In this document: positions 1 through 6,297 of the stretch, one piece after another
Layout of the letters: every line of letters begins with the position of its first letter
How positions within the stretch are numbered: position 1 is the stretch's first letter
DNA from: Gammaproteobacteria bacterium
Lineage (GTDB): Bacteria; Pseudomonadota; Gammaproteobacteria; Enterobacterales; Psychrobiaceae
Assembly: GCA_013214885.1 (NCBI GenBank)
Contig: JABSRS010000064.1
Coordinates: forward strand, 1-6,737
Direction of reading: 5' to 3'
DNA: 6,737 nucleotides
The notes under the pieces: model-generated
Databases searched by the model: none
What the model was told of the DNA's origin: nothing
Seen by the model: the letters and a program-made list of their open reading frames with translations, nothing else
Program-made: the position numbers and the translations under genes

Positions 1-2
1 CA

Positions 3-1868
3 ACGATAACGGAGTTCAATGCTAGCTTTGCCAGCCACACGACCCAATCGGCTTTTGAGATCAGAAATCAAGATATCAACGCTAAATTAATTAGTGTGTT
101 TTCAACCCGAGTAATCGTTAAAGGTCTCAATAACGAGGCAGAGATCTATTGCATCGATATCGATTTAAGTGCTCAAAAACAAGCAGAACAGCAAGCCAAC
201 ATCCTGAGTCAAGCGCTCGAACAAAGTCCGATGTCAGTAGTCATTACCGATCCCAATGGCATCATCGAGTATGTTAATGAAACTTTCGAACAGACCTCTG
301 GCTATAAATCAGCAGAAGTTATCGGGCAACCAGCAAATGTCTTAAAATCCGATACGACTGCGCCTAGCCTATATAAAAATTTATGGCACAAAATATCCAA
401 CGGCCAAGCGTGGCAGGGTGAGTTCCAAAATAAGAAAAAAGACGGCAGTTTATTTTGGGAGCAAGCTTACATCGCACCAGTCATCGATAGCCATAACAAG
501 ACCAGCCGTTATTTAGCGGTAAAACACGATATCACGGCGCAAAAAGAGCAAGAACAAAAAATTATTTATCAAGCGCATTTTGATAATCTTACTGGATTGC
601 CTAACAGGTTCTTGTCACTCGATCGCTTAGATTATTTGCTCAGAGATGCCAAAAGGCTAAGTCAAAAAGTCGCGGTGTTATTCCTTGATTTTGATGATTT
701 CAAAAAGGTCAACGACACCTTAGGTCATCACGAGGGTGATCAGCTATTGATTGAAGCCGCACGACGCTTAACATCAGTGATCAGAGCCAGTGATGTCGTT
801 GGTCGCTTAGGTGGTGATGAGTTTATTGTCCTTATCCCTCATCACAATGATCCGAATTCCGTCGCCATTGTGGCCGAGAAATTACTCAAACAATTTAGAC
901 AACCTTTTCAACTTGCTTCACGTAAACTAGTTTCTACCATTAGTATTGGCATCGCCACCTATCCAGATGATGGCAACTGTAGTGAAGAATTATTAAAACA
1001 AGCGGATGCCGCGATGTATTCTTCAAAAAGCCAAGGCCGCAATACCTATACATTCTATACTGAAAAAATGAATCAGGACTTAGCTAGAAGAGTGTTAATT
1101 GAAGAGAAATTGCGCCTGGCTCTTGCCAACAATGAGTTGTTTGTTTGCTATCAACCCTTAATCAATTTTGGCAGCAACAAGATTGATGGCGCTGAAGCGT
1201 TATTGCGCTGGTACAATCCTATTTTAGGCAAGGTTAGACCCGATGAATTTATTCCTATCGCCGAGCAAACTGGGTTAATTATCGAGATAGGTCAGTTTGT
1301 CATGGCACAAGCTATCGAACAAATTTCGTTATGGCGTACTCGGTACGACTGTAACCTGTATATCTCGATCAATGTATCGCCGCTGCAGTTTCGACAAGCC
1401 AGCCTGATTGAGCAAACACTGAAGCTACTTGACCAGTTCCAACTACCGGCTTCAGCCATTGAGTTTGAAATAACCGAGGGTTTACTGGTGTCGGGCAATG
1501 AATGCGTCGAACAAGCTCTAAATCAGTTAAGTGAGTGTGGTATAGGGCTGGCGATGGATGATTTTGGCACGGGTTATTCATCATTAAATTACCTGCGTAA
1601 TTATCCGTTTGATACCTTAAAAATCGACAAAAGCTTTATCGACCATATCGCTTCTGTTCCTGCCGATTTAAAGTTGGTATCAGCAGCTATTTCGATGGGT
1701 CATGCGCTCAACCTCAGAGTTATTGCCGAAGGGGTTGAAGATCAAGGACAACAGAAGTTACTCGAACAACTAGGTTGTGATATTGGTCAGGGCTACTTGT
1801 TTGGCAAGCCTGTTGTAGCGAGTGAATTTGAACAACAACATTTCGCCAGTCCAAGACGGCTAAACTAA
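3..1868 (+). CDS. PAS-GGDEF-EAL cyclic-di-GMP signalling protein (5' end outside window)
   Basis: This is a c-di-GMP turnover enzyme: GGDEF domains make c-di-GMP from GTP, and EAL domains hydrolyse it to pGpG. The frame is open to the left edge, so 621 residues are visible and the GTG at 96 is not the real start. Counting from that GTG, residues 1-25 look like the end of an earlier PAS/PAC unit (YCIDIDLSAQKQAEQ). A PAS domain spans about 41-150 and ends in DITAQKEQEQ. GGDEF spans about 161-322, with an intact GGDEF at 239-243 (nt 810-824) and an RxxD inhibitory site (R230, D233) five residues before it. EAL spans about 338-580, with EALLRW from E367 (nt 1194), N426, the EITE motif at 458-461, DDFGTG from D488, K509, E545 and Q565 all present. 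Both activities therefore look possible. What PAS senses cannot be told. No membrane segment is visible in this part, but one may lie upstream. A downstream terminator is weak. Confidence 0.95.
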   Translation, partial: TITEFNASFASHTTQSAFEIRNQDINAKLISVFSTRVIVKGLNNEAEIYCIDIDLSAQKQAEQQANILSQALEQSPMSVVITDPNGIIEYVNETFEQTSGYKSAEVIGQPANVLKSDTTAPSLYKNLWHKISNGQAWQGEFQNKKKDGSLFWEQAYIAPVIDSHNKTSRYLAVKHDITAQKEQEQKIIYQAHFDNLTGLPNRFLSLDRLDYLLRDAKRLSQKVAVLFLDFDDFKKVNDTLGHHEGDQLLIEAARRLTSVIRASDVVGRLGGDEFIVLIPHHNDPNSVAIVAEKLLKQFRQPFQLASRKLVSTISIGIATYPDDGNCSEELLKQADAAMYSSKSQGRNTYTFYTEKMNQDLARRVLIEEKLRLALANNELFVCYQPLINFGSNKIDGAEALLRWYNPILGKVRPDEFIPIAEQTGLIIEIGQFVMAQAIEQISLWRTRYDCNLYISINVSPLQFRQASLIEQTLKLLDQFQLPASAIEFEITEGLLVSGNECVEQALNQLSECGIGLAMDDFGTGYSSLNYLRNYPFDTLKIDKSFIDHIASVPADLKLVSAAISMGHALNLRVIAEGVEDQGQQKLLEQLGCDIGQGYLFGKPVVASEFEQQHFASPRRLN

Positions 1869-1987
1869 GCCTGTCAATGAAATTAAAGCAGTCATGGCTC
1901 AAGTTAAAACACCTTAACTAATAACTTAAGTACCAAGCCAAACCTGTTTCATTCATACGAAGTTATTGCCTATTAGGCTTTAGTTGG

Positions 1988-2006
1988 TTGTTACAAAAAC
2001 AATTTT
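1988..2006 (+). terminator. weak terminator candidate after the GGDEF-EAL gene
   Basis: TTGTT and AACAA form a 5-bp stem around an ACAAA loop, followed directly by four T. The stem has only one G-C pair, and G-U wobbles could extend it slightly. The position, about 120 bases after the stop codon of the signalling gene, is reasonable, but the hairpin is too weak to trust. The rest of 1869-2044 shows only short palindromes, for example GCCTATTAGGC at 1968-1978. Confidence 0.2.
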
Positions 2007-2044
2007 ACACAACATTCTTAAATAAAATTAATAGGATATCCATC

Positions 2045-2164
2045 ATGAGGTTCCTTTTACTTTCTGTATCAATGTTTTTCTTTGTAACTCAACCCGCTTA
2101 CGTCTATTTAGAGACCCATCTGGGTTTCTGTTTACACATAATGATGTGCTATATCGCCAAATAA
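2045..2164 (+). CDS. possible 39-residue ORF with signal-peptide-like start
   Basis: An ATG at 2045 is preceded by AGGA with an 8-base gap, the best ribosome binding site in this area. It opens a 39-codon frame whose N-terminus (MRFLLLSVSMFFFVTQPA) is hydrophobic like a signal peptide, ending with TAA at 2162-2164. It overlaps, in a different frame, the conserved start of the methyltransferase remnant (RDPSGFLF, from 2110). It may be the displaced start of that broken gene, the start of another exported protein fused by a deletion, or chance in AT-rich DNA. I do not recognise a family, and expression is uncertain. Confidence 0.25.
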   Translation: MRFLLLSVSMFFFVTQPAYVYLETHLGFCLHIMMCYIAK

Positions 2165-2801
2165 ACACATGCTATAAAAACGATTACGACCTCTTTGAAG
2201 CAAGCGGTTTATATGATCAGTTAGTTAATAAAAAGTACCTGGTCAGCCATCAAGAAACAACCATAGAGCCAATGCAACCTGATTGCTACAATGTTATTAA
2301 GCCAAAATTAATTATATTTATATCATACCCTTACGAATGGTCTTTTGAACAAGTTAAACAAGCAGCACTGCTAATCCTTAACATTCAGAAAATTGCCATT
2401 GGCAAAGGAATGAGTCTCAAAGACGCATCAGTCTACAACATCCAATTCATCAATGGTTCACCTATATTTATTGATACGCTATCTTTTGAGTGCTATGAAG
2501 AAAATAAGCCATGGATTGCTTATAAACAATTTTGTCAGCATTTTTAGCGCCCTTATGCTTAATGCTAAAAGTAAGCTTTAAATTAAATCAACTATCAATC
2601 ACCAATATAGACGGGATCCCTTTAGACTTAGCAAGTAAGCTGCTGCCTATAAGCTCTTACTTCTCGCCAAGATTATTAGACCACTTCAGTTGCCAAATTA
2701 CAATCGGTCAACTGATGCTGTCATTTCCTATAGTTAGTCTATCCCCAAGTGGCTTGGGAATAGACAGTCTCAGTCTGTTATCAAATAAAATTAACTTCTA
2801 A
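2110..2801 (+). pseudogene. class I SAM-dependent methyltransferase (NoeA-like), frameshifted and lacking the catalytic half
   Basis: The conserved N-terminal region of a methyltransferase family that I recall as about 450-480 residues long, related to rhizobial NoeA, is recognisable in two frames. The first runs from RDPSGFLF at 2110 through VLYRQIN, SYPYEWSF, GMSLKDAS and FIDTLSFE to KQFCQHF, and stops at TAG 2545-2547. The second resumes with FLAPLCLM and NIDGIPLDLASKLLP and ends with TAA at 2799-2801. Adding one T to the five-T run at 2541-2545 rejoins them (QHF-LAPL), so a single base was lost. Family resemblance ends near 2690. The expected Rossmann-fold SAM-binding domain is absent, and the last codons merely run through a hairpin (2737-2765) and into the end of proA. 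The longest intact frame, from GTG 2146, gives 133 residues and starts inside the conserved region, with no good ribosome binding site. Any short product would lack the SAM-binding site. The family assignment is from memory of conserved motifs. Confidence 0.8.
2737..2765 (-). terminator. hairpin 25 bases past proA, probable 3' end structure of the proBA mRNA
   Basis: Two 13-base arms (2737-2749 and 2753-2765) surround a 3-base loop. On the plus strand one pair is a C-A mismatch (2743 with 2759). In minus-strand RNA the same pair is G-U, so all 13 positions pair. That strand bias fits a role at the end of the proBA transcript, 25 bases past the proA stop codon. No T-rich tract follows on the minus strand, so it may protect the 3' end or act with Rho rather than being a classic intrinsic terminator. 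Confidence 0.45.
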
Positions 2802-4047
2802 TCAAGTAATCTCCTTGCCCAACCCATTTATAAGTCGTTAATTCTTCTAGTCCCATTGGGCCACGAGCGTGGAGTTTTTGAGTACTTACTGCAACTTCGG
2901 CTCCTAAGCCAAATTGACTACCATCGGTAAATCGGGTGCTGGCATTGACATAAACTGCGGCAGAATTAACTTGATTAACAAAGCGATTCGCACACTCGAT
3001 TGACTCGGTAAGAATACCGTCGGAATGTTGCGAACTGTGTTGGCGAATATGCGCTATCGCATCATTGGTATCATCAACAATTTTGACTGATAAAGTCAGT
3101 GATAACCACTCTTGATCAAAATCGCCCTGCCCTGCGGCTTCAACTTTAGCGTTAGTTTGCTGCAAGACCGCTAGCGCTTGAGGATCAGCCCTAAACAACA
3201 CGTTAGCAACCACTAGCTTATCGGCTAACATTGGCAAAAAGGAGTCAGCGATATCACGTTGTACCAGTACCACATCTAAGGCATTACATACTGATGTCCG
3301 CTGCACTTTAGCATTTTCAACCACGGCGACAGATTTAGCCAAATCAGCAGATGACTCAACAAACAAATGACAAATACCAATGCCACCCGTGATCACGGGA
3401 ATGGTTGCTTGTTCGAGACATAAACGATGCAGGCCAGCACCACCACGTGGAATTATCATATCAACATAGCGATCAAGCTTTAATAGTTCAGTGACCAAGG
3501 CGCGATCAGGATTATCAATATATTGAATAGCATGAGGTGGTAAATCAGCGGCGATTAACGCATCTTGCACCACTTTCAACAGGGCTAAGTTACTATTAAT
3601 GGTTTCTTTGCCACCGCGTAAAATAGCGGTATTACCAGTTTTTAATGCCAGTGCTGCAATATCAATAGTAACATTAGGGCGCGCTTCGTAAATCACCCCA
3701 ATCACCCCAATTGGCACTCGCCGCTTTGACAGGCGCAAACCACTTTCGAGTAATTTCGAACTGGCTTCTTCACCCACGGGATCCGTTAACTGGCACAATC
3801 GTCGGACATCATCGCTCATGCCCTGTAAACGCTCTTCATTAAGCAATAAACGGTCGATTAATGATTCATCTAGTCCTTGCTCTTGCGCTAATTTAATATC
3901 AATTGCATTGGCACTTAAAATAGCACTTTGCTGCGAAATCAGACCCGCGGATAACTCAGCTAATAATTGGTTTTTTTGTTTGGTCGGTGCTTGTGACAAC
4001 AAGTAACTAGCGTCGAGGGCCTGCTGTCCTAATAAATTCATATCCAT
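2791..4047 (-). CDS. proA: glutamate-5-semialdehyde dehydrogenase (gamma-glutamyl phosphate reductase)
   Basis: ProA is the second enzyme of proline synthesis. It reduces gamma-glutamyl phosphate with NADPH to glutamate-5-semialdehyde, which cyclises to pyrroline-5-carboxylate; it acts in the cytoplasm, probably alongside ProB. The 418 residues match the family length (E. coli 417). The aldehyde-dehydrogenase-like fold is marked by the region at 112-147 ([19 protein letters not shown], then RGGKE). The catalytic cysteine is C254 in [10 protein letters not shown], and the ProA signature runs from about 379 to 408 ([20 protein letters not shown], then TTYKW). The start chosen is ATG 4047, with a modest AAGAGA eight bases upstream; a second ATG at 4041 is possible. 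It lies 25 bases after proB and is very probably co-transcribed with it. It converges on the methyltransferase remnant, whose last codons overlap its end by 11 bases. Confidence 0.98.
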   Translation of the reverse strand: MDMNLLGQQALDASYLLSQAPTKQKNQLLAELSAGLISQQSAILSANAIDIKLAQEQGLDESLIDRLLLNEERLQGMSDDVRRLCQLTDPVGEEASSKLLESGLRLSKRRVPIGVIGVIYEARPNVTIDIAALALKTGNTAILRGGKETINSNLALLKVVQDALIAADLPPHAIQYIDNPDRALVTELLKLDRYVDMIIPRGGAGLHRLCLEQATIPVITGGIGICHLFVESSADLAKSVAVVENAKVQRTSVCNALDVVLVQRDIADSFLPMLADKLVVANVLFRADPQALAVLQQTNAKVEAAGQGDFDQEWLSLTLSVKIVDDTNDAIAHIRQHSSQHSDGILTESIECANRFVNQVNSAAVYVNASTRFTDGSQFGLGAEVAVSTQKLHARGPMGLEELTTYKWVGQGDYLIRS

Positions 4048-4072
4048 TGTTTCAATCTCTTGCTAAAAATGA

Positions 4073-5185
4073 CTAAAGAACCACTAAATTATTGCGATGT
4101 ACTACCACCTTGCCGTAGCCATAACCTAACGCTGACTCGATGCTTTGCGAGTGCAACCCCTTTATTTTGATTAAATCATCACTGTTATAGCGGGTCAATC
4201 CTTTGGCAATACTGACTCCGTTAGGGTCTTGTAATGTCACCATATCGCCTCGATTAAACGAGCCGATAACTTCAATAATGCCTTTAGGCAGTAAGCTACT
4301 GCCGCGTTTAATAACCGCTTTAGTGGCGCCATCGTCAATAATCAGCGAACCAACAGGTCCAGGACCTGCTAACAACCACCGTTTACGGCTCTCTAACGGG
4401 TTTGCTGTAGCGCTAAAAGTGGTGCCTACATTTTTACCCGCTGCAATGTTTAAAATAACATTGTCACTGTGACCTGCTGCAATTACTACGATGGCCCCAC
4501 TGCGTCTTGCTATCTCTGCCGCTTGAATTTTTGTTGCCATACCACCAGTGCCCAACGCGGTGCCACTGCCAGTTGCCATCGCACGTAATTGATCATCAAT
4601 AATATCAACATGTGAAATAAGGTGAGCGTCTGGATTGGTTCTTGGGTTTGCACTGTACAGTCCGTCTTGATCGGTCAACAGCATGAGTAAATCGGCATCG
4701 GCCAAACCGACCATTAATGCTGACAGGTTATCATTATCGCCAACTTTTATTTCAGTGGTAGCAACGGCATCGTTTTCATTAATTATTGGGATGATTTTGT
4801 GCTTTAACAGGGTGTCTAGCATATCGCGAGCGTTCAAATAACGTTCACGATCATCAAGATCGGCTCGGGTAAGTAGCATTTGGCCAACGTGTAAGCCGTA
4901 GATGTTAAATAAATTTTCCCAGGTTTGGATTAGCTGACTTTGCCCAACCGCCGCGAGCATTTGCTTGGTTGACATTTTGTCCGATAGCTCAGGAAAGCCC
5001 AAGCGCTCTCGCCCCGCGGCGATGGCACCCGAAGTACAAACAATAATCTCACATCCTTGTTGATGCAGCGATGCCATTTGACGCACCAGTTCCACCATGT
5101 GGGCTCGATCGAGCGAGGTACCACCAGAGGTTAGAACACTGGTGCCAAGTTTTACCACAATTCTTTTATATTTTTGCTGATTCAT
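4073..5185 (-). CDS. proB: glutamate 5-kinase
   Basis: ProB phosphorylates L-glutamate with ATP to gamma-glutamyl phosphate, the committed and proline-inhibited step of proline synthesis in the cytoplasm. The 370 residues (E. coli 367) show an amino acid kinase domain at about 6-255 and a C-terminal PUA domain at about 278-368. Visible landmarks are VVKLGTS with K12, [10 protein letters not shown] at 51-60, INENDAVAT at 135-143, [10 protein letters not shown] at 148-157, and the kinase signature GTGGMATK at 212-219 with K219 equivalent to E. coli K217. D109 in LLTRAD corresponds to E. coli D107, the position where a known change to Asn relieves proline inhibition. It is Asp here, so normal feedback control is expected. 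The stop is TAG. ATG 5185 gives the usual N-terminus although no clear Shine-Dalgarno precedes it. It is the first gene of the proBA operon, driven by a probable promoter at 5221-5248. Confidence 0.98.
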   Translation of the reverse strand: MNQQKYKRIVVKLGTSVLTSGGTSLDRAHMVELVRQMASLHQQGCEIIVCTSGAIAAGRERLGFPELSDKMSTKQMLAAVGQSQLIQTWENLFNIYGLHVGQMLLTRADLDDRERYLNARDMLDTLLKHKIIPIINENDAVATTEIKVGDNDNLSALMVGLADADLLMLLTDQDGLYSANPRTNPDAHLISHVDIIDDQLRAMATGSGTALGTGGMATKIQAAEIARRSGAIVVIAAGHSDNVILNIAAGKNVGTTFSATANPLESRKRWLLAGPGPVGSLIIDDGATKAVIKRGSSLLPKGIIEVIGSFNRGDMVTLQDPNGVSIAKGLTRYNSDDLIKIKGLHSQSIESALGYGYGKVVVHRNNLVVL

Positions 5186-5220
5186 TACTGTTTGCGATAT
5201 CTAGTATTAACATTATTTTA

Positions 5221-5248
5221 ACTATATATACCTTGGAATACCCCGCAA
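5221..5248 (-). promoter_or_regulatory. probable sigma70-type promoter of proBA
   Basis: On the minus strand a -35 element TTGCGG (5248-5243) is followed after 16 bases by a -10 element TATAGT (5226-5221), which matches five of six consensus positions. The -35 matches only the TTG core. Transcription would start near 5214, giving a leader of about 28 bases, which leaves no room for an attenuator. The short palindrome AAGCT/AGCTT at 5253-5267 lies just upstream and may be chance. Confidence 0.5.
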
Positions 5249-5297
5249 CAGCAAGCTAAATCAGCTTATTACTAGACTAAAAATCTATATGATGTGC

Positions 5298-5900
5298 TTA
5301 ATCTTGATATCCCCAAGGGGCTGGCGGCGGGGTAACTGGCTTGGTTAAATCAAAATCAACTTTAAATTCTCGCCCTTGACGGGTCAGGCGGTAGGTGAAT
5401 TTTTCGGGATAAATATACATGTGCCAGGTATTGCCAACGGATTGGGCTATGCCACTGTTGATAAATAACTCTTTCGAGTATTGGTCAGCAGGAAAAGACT
5501 GAGCTTGAGCCCAGCCTGCGTCAATTGTGTGCCCGCCATACATCGTCGACTTATCATGACTGCCATCAGACTTTCTATGATCATGCTTTAGCGATAAGCC
5601 TGAACCCGTTTTAGTTAAGATCCAAGTCCGTGATGCATCTTTACCGACATGAAAAGGGATTTGTAATTGATCCTCACTACAGTTTCGAACGTGCATCACC
5701 AAGCTCTTGCTGGCAAAGCCACGATCAGCAGCGTCAGTCGAAACCACTTTACCGACAAAAGCTTGACCGCATAGATTTTTGAGCTGGTCAAAAAATGCAT
5801 CCTGAGTTTGAATCGACACTAAAGGGGCTGGGGCAATGACGTTAGCCATACTAAAGCCAGATACTAGCAATAACGCACTGGTAACCATTAAATTTTTCAT
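5298..5900 (-). CDS. exported protein of unknown function, 200 residues
   Basis: The N-terminus (MKNLMVTSALLLVSGFSMA) is a typical Sec signal peptide, with likely cleavage after A19. The mature part of about 181 residues should lie in the periplasm or outside the cell; no lipobox or second membrane segment is seen. It has two cysteines, C44 (LCGQAFVGK) and C74 (VRNCSED), which could form a disulfide. Other motifs are IPFHVGKDASRTW (81-93), a His/Asp-rich stretch around LKHDHRKSDGS (104-114), YGGHT (121-125), an FDLTKPV segment (183-189) and a proline-rich tail ending PAPWGYQD. I recall similar hypothetical secreted proteins in proteobacteria sharing the CGQAF, HVG..RTW, KHDH and PPAPWG blocks, but no known function. 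The start at 5900 is supported by AGAAG about six bases upstream and a good promoter at 5934-5962. It is probably transcribed alone: proB has its own promoter 112 bases further on, though no strong terminator separates them. Confidence 0.85.
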   Translation of the reverse strand: MKNLMVTSALLLVSGFSMANVIAPAPLVSIQTQDAFFDQLKNLCGQAFVGKVVSTDAADRGFASKSLVMHVRNCSEDQLQIPFHVGKDASRTWILTKTGSGLSLKHDHRKSDGSHDKSTMYGGHTIDAGWAQAQSFPADQYSKELFINSGIAQSVGNTWHMYIYPEKFTYRLTRQGREFKVDFDLTKPVTPPPAPWGYQD

Positions 5901-5933
5901 TGAGTTCTTCTAGTTAGGTTAATAAACGCTATC

Positions 5934-5962
5934 ACTATAAGCTCAAGTCAAGATTGTTTCAA
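5934..5962 (-). promoter_or_regulatory. sigma70-type promoter of the exported-protein gene
   Basis: On the minus strand TTGAAA (5962-5957) is separated by exactly 17 bases from TATAGT (5939-5934); each matches five of six consensus positions. The start of transcription would be near 5927, giving a leader of about 27 bases. It lies directly after the leftward terminator at 5968-6002, so the gene is insulated from transcription entering from the right. Confidence 0.65.
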
Positions 5963-5967
5963 TTGGC

Positions 5968-6002
5968 AAAAAAAAGGTAGCCTCAAATAAAGTGAGGCTA
6001 CC
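5968..6002 (-). terminator. strong intrinsic terminator, leftward
   Basis: GGTAGCCTCA (5976-5985) and TGAGGCTACC (5993-6002) form a perfect 10-bp stem with a 7-base loop. On the minus strand the stem is followed at once by eight T (A-run 5968-5975 on the plus strand), a textbook Rho-independent terminator. No T-tract follows on the plus strand, so it works leftward only. No recognisable minus-strand gene lies between it and the right edge, so the transcript it ends is unknown. Confidence 0.85.
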
Positions 6003-6297
6003 TGAAATGCAACGTGGCTGGAATTAAATCGCTGCAAGGATTTACAATTTAACACATCAATAAAATTAAACAAGCAAATTAAACAACCGTTTAACTTTTG
6101 AGTTAACTTTATTCACCTCGATACTAAATACTTAACAAAAACAGGTTTTTTACTGACTCTATACCCTGGCCATAAAAACATGACCGACATCAATTTTTAG
6201 GTTAATCTTTCGACAGAAATTAATGCGCTACCAGTCCTCAGCGTATACTTAGCGTTCACTCTTTCTTAATGTTCAACCTTAAATAGTGTTAACGAAT
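6003..6297. other. AT-rich intergenic region without a recognisable gene
   Basis: No convincing coding frame is seen on either strand; the longest minus-strand frame I traced (6190-6113) is only 25 codons and resembles nothing I know. A small palindrome TTAACT-TTTG-AGTTAA lies at 6091-6106. TATACT at 6244-6249 resembles a -10 element for the gene to the right but has no matching -35. Any transcript feeding the terminator at 5968-6002 would have to start here or further right. Confidence 0.5.

Noticed and set aside
96..98. GTG at 96 as the start of the PAS-GGDEF-EAL gene
   Set aside because: The frame stays open to position 3 and the residues before 96 continue a PAS/PAC-like segment; no ribosome binding site precedes the GTG.
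1292..1902. Minus-strand frames of 60-71 codons inside the EAL region
   Set aside because: They are shadows of a strongly conserved plus-strand domain and show no recognisable protein features.
1968..1978. GCCTATTAGGC palindrome as a terminator of the signalling gene
   Set aside because: The centre leaves a loop of one base (three at best with a 4-bp stem), and no T-tract follows.
2541..2547. Programmed -1 frameshift at the T run joining the two methyltransferase frames
   Set aside because: A slip of one base at TTT before the TAG would rejoin the frames, but the catalytic half is missing anyway and no supporting downstream structure is near, so simple decay explains it better.
5071..5259. 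Plus-strand frame of 62 codons across the proB start and promoter
   Set aside because: It is antisense to the conserved start of proB and its leader, without a ribosome binding site or recognisable sequence.
6091..6106. Palindrome TTAACT-TTTG-AGTTAA as a terminator or operator
   Set aside because: Only six A/T-rich pairs, no T-tract, and similar GTTAAC-type words recur nearby in this AT-rich stretch.
6113..6190. 25-codon minus-strand ORF upstream of the orphan terminator
   Set aside because: Short, no clear ribosome binding site and no recognisable motif; it could be chance in AT-rich DNA.
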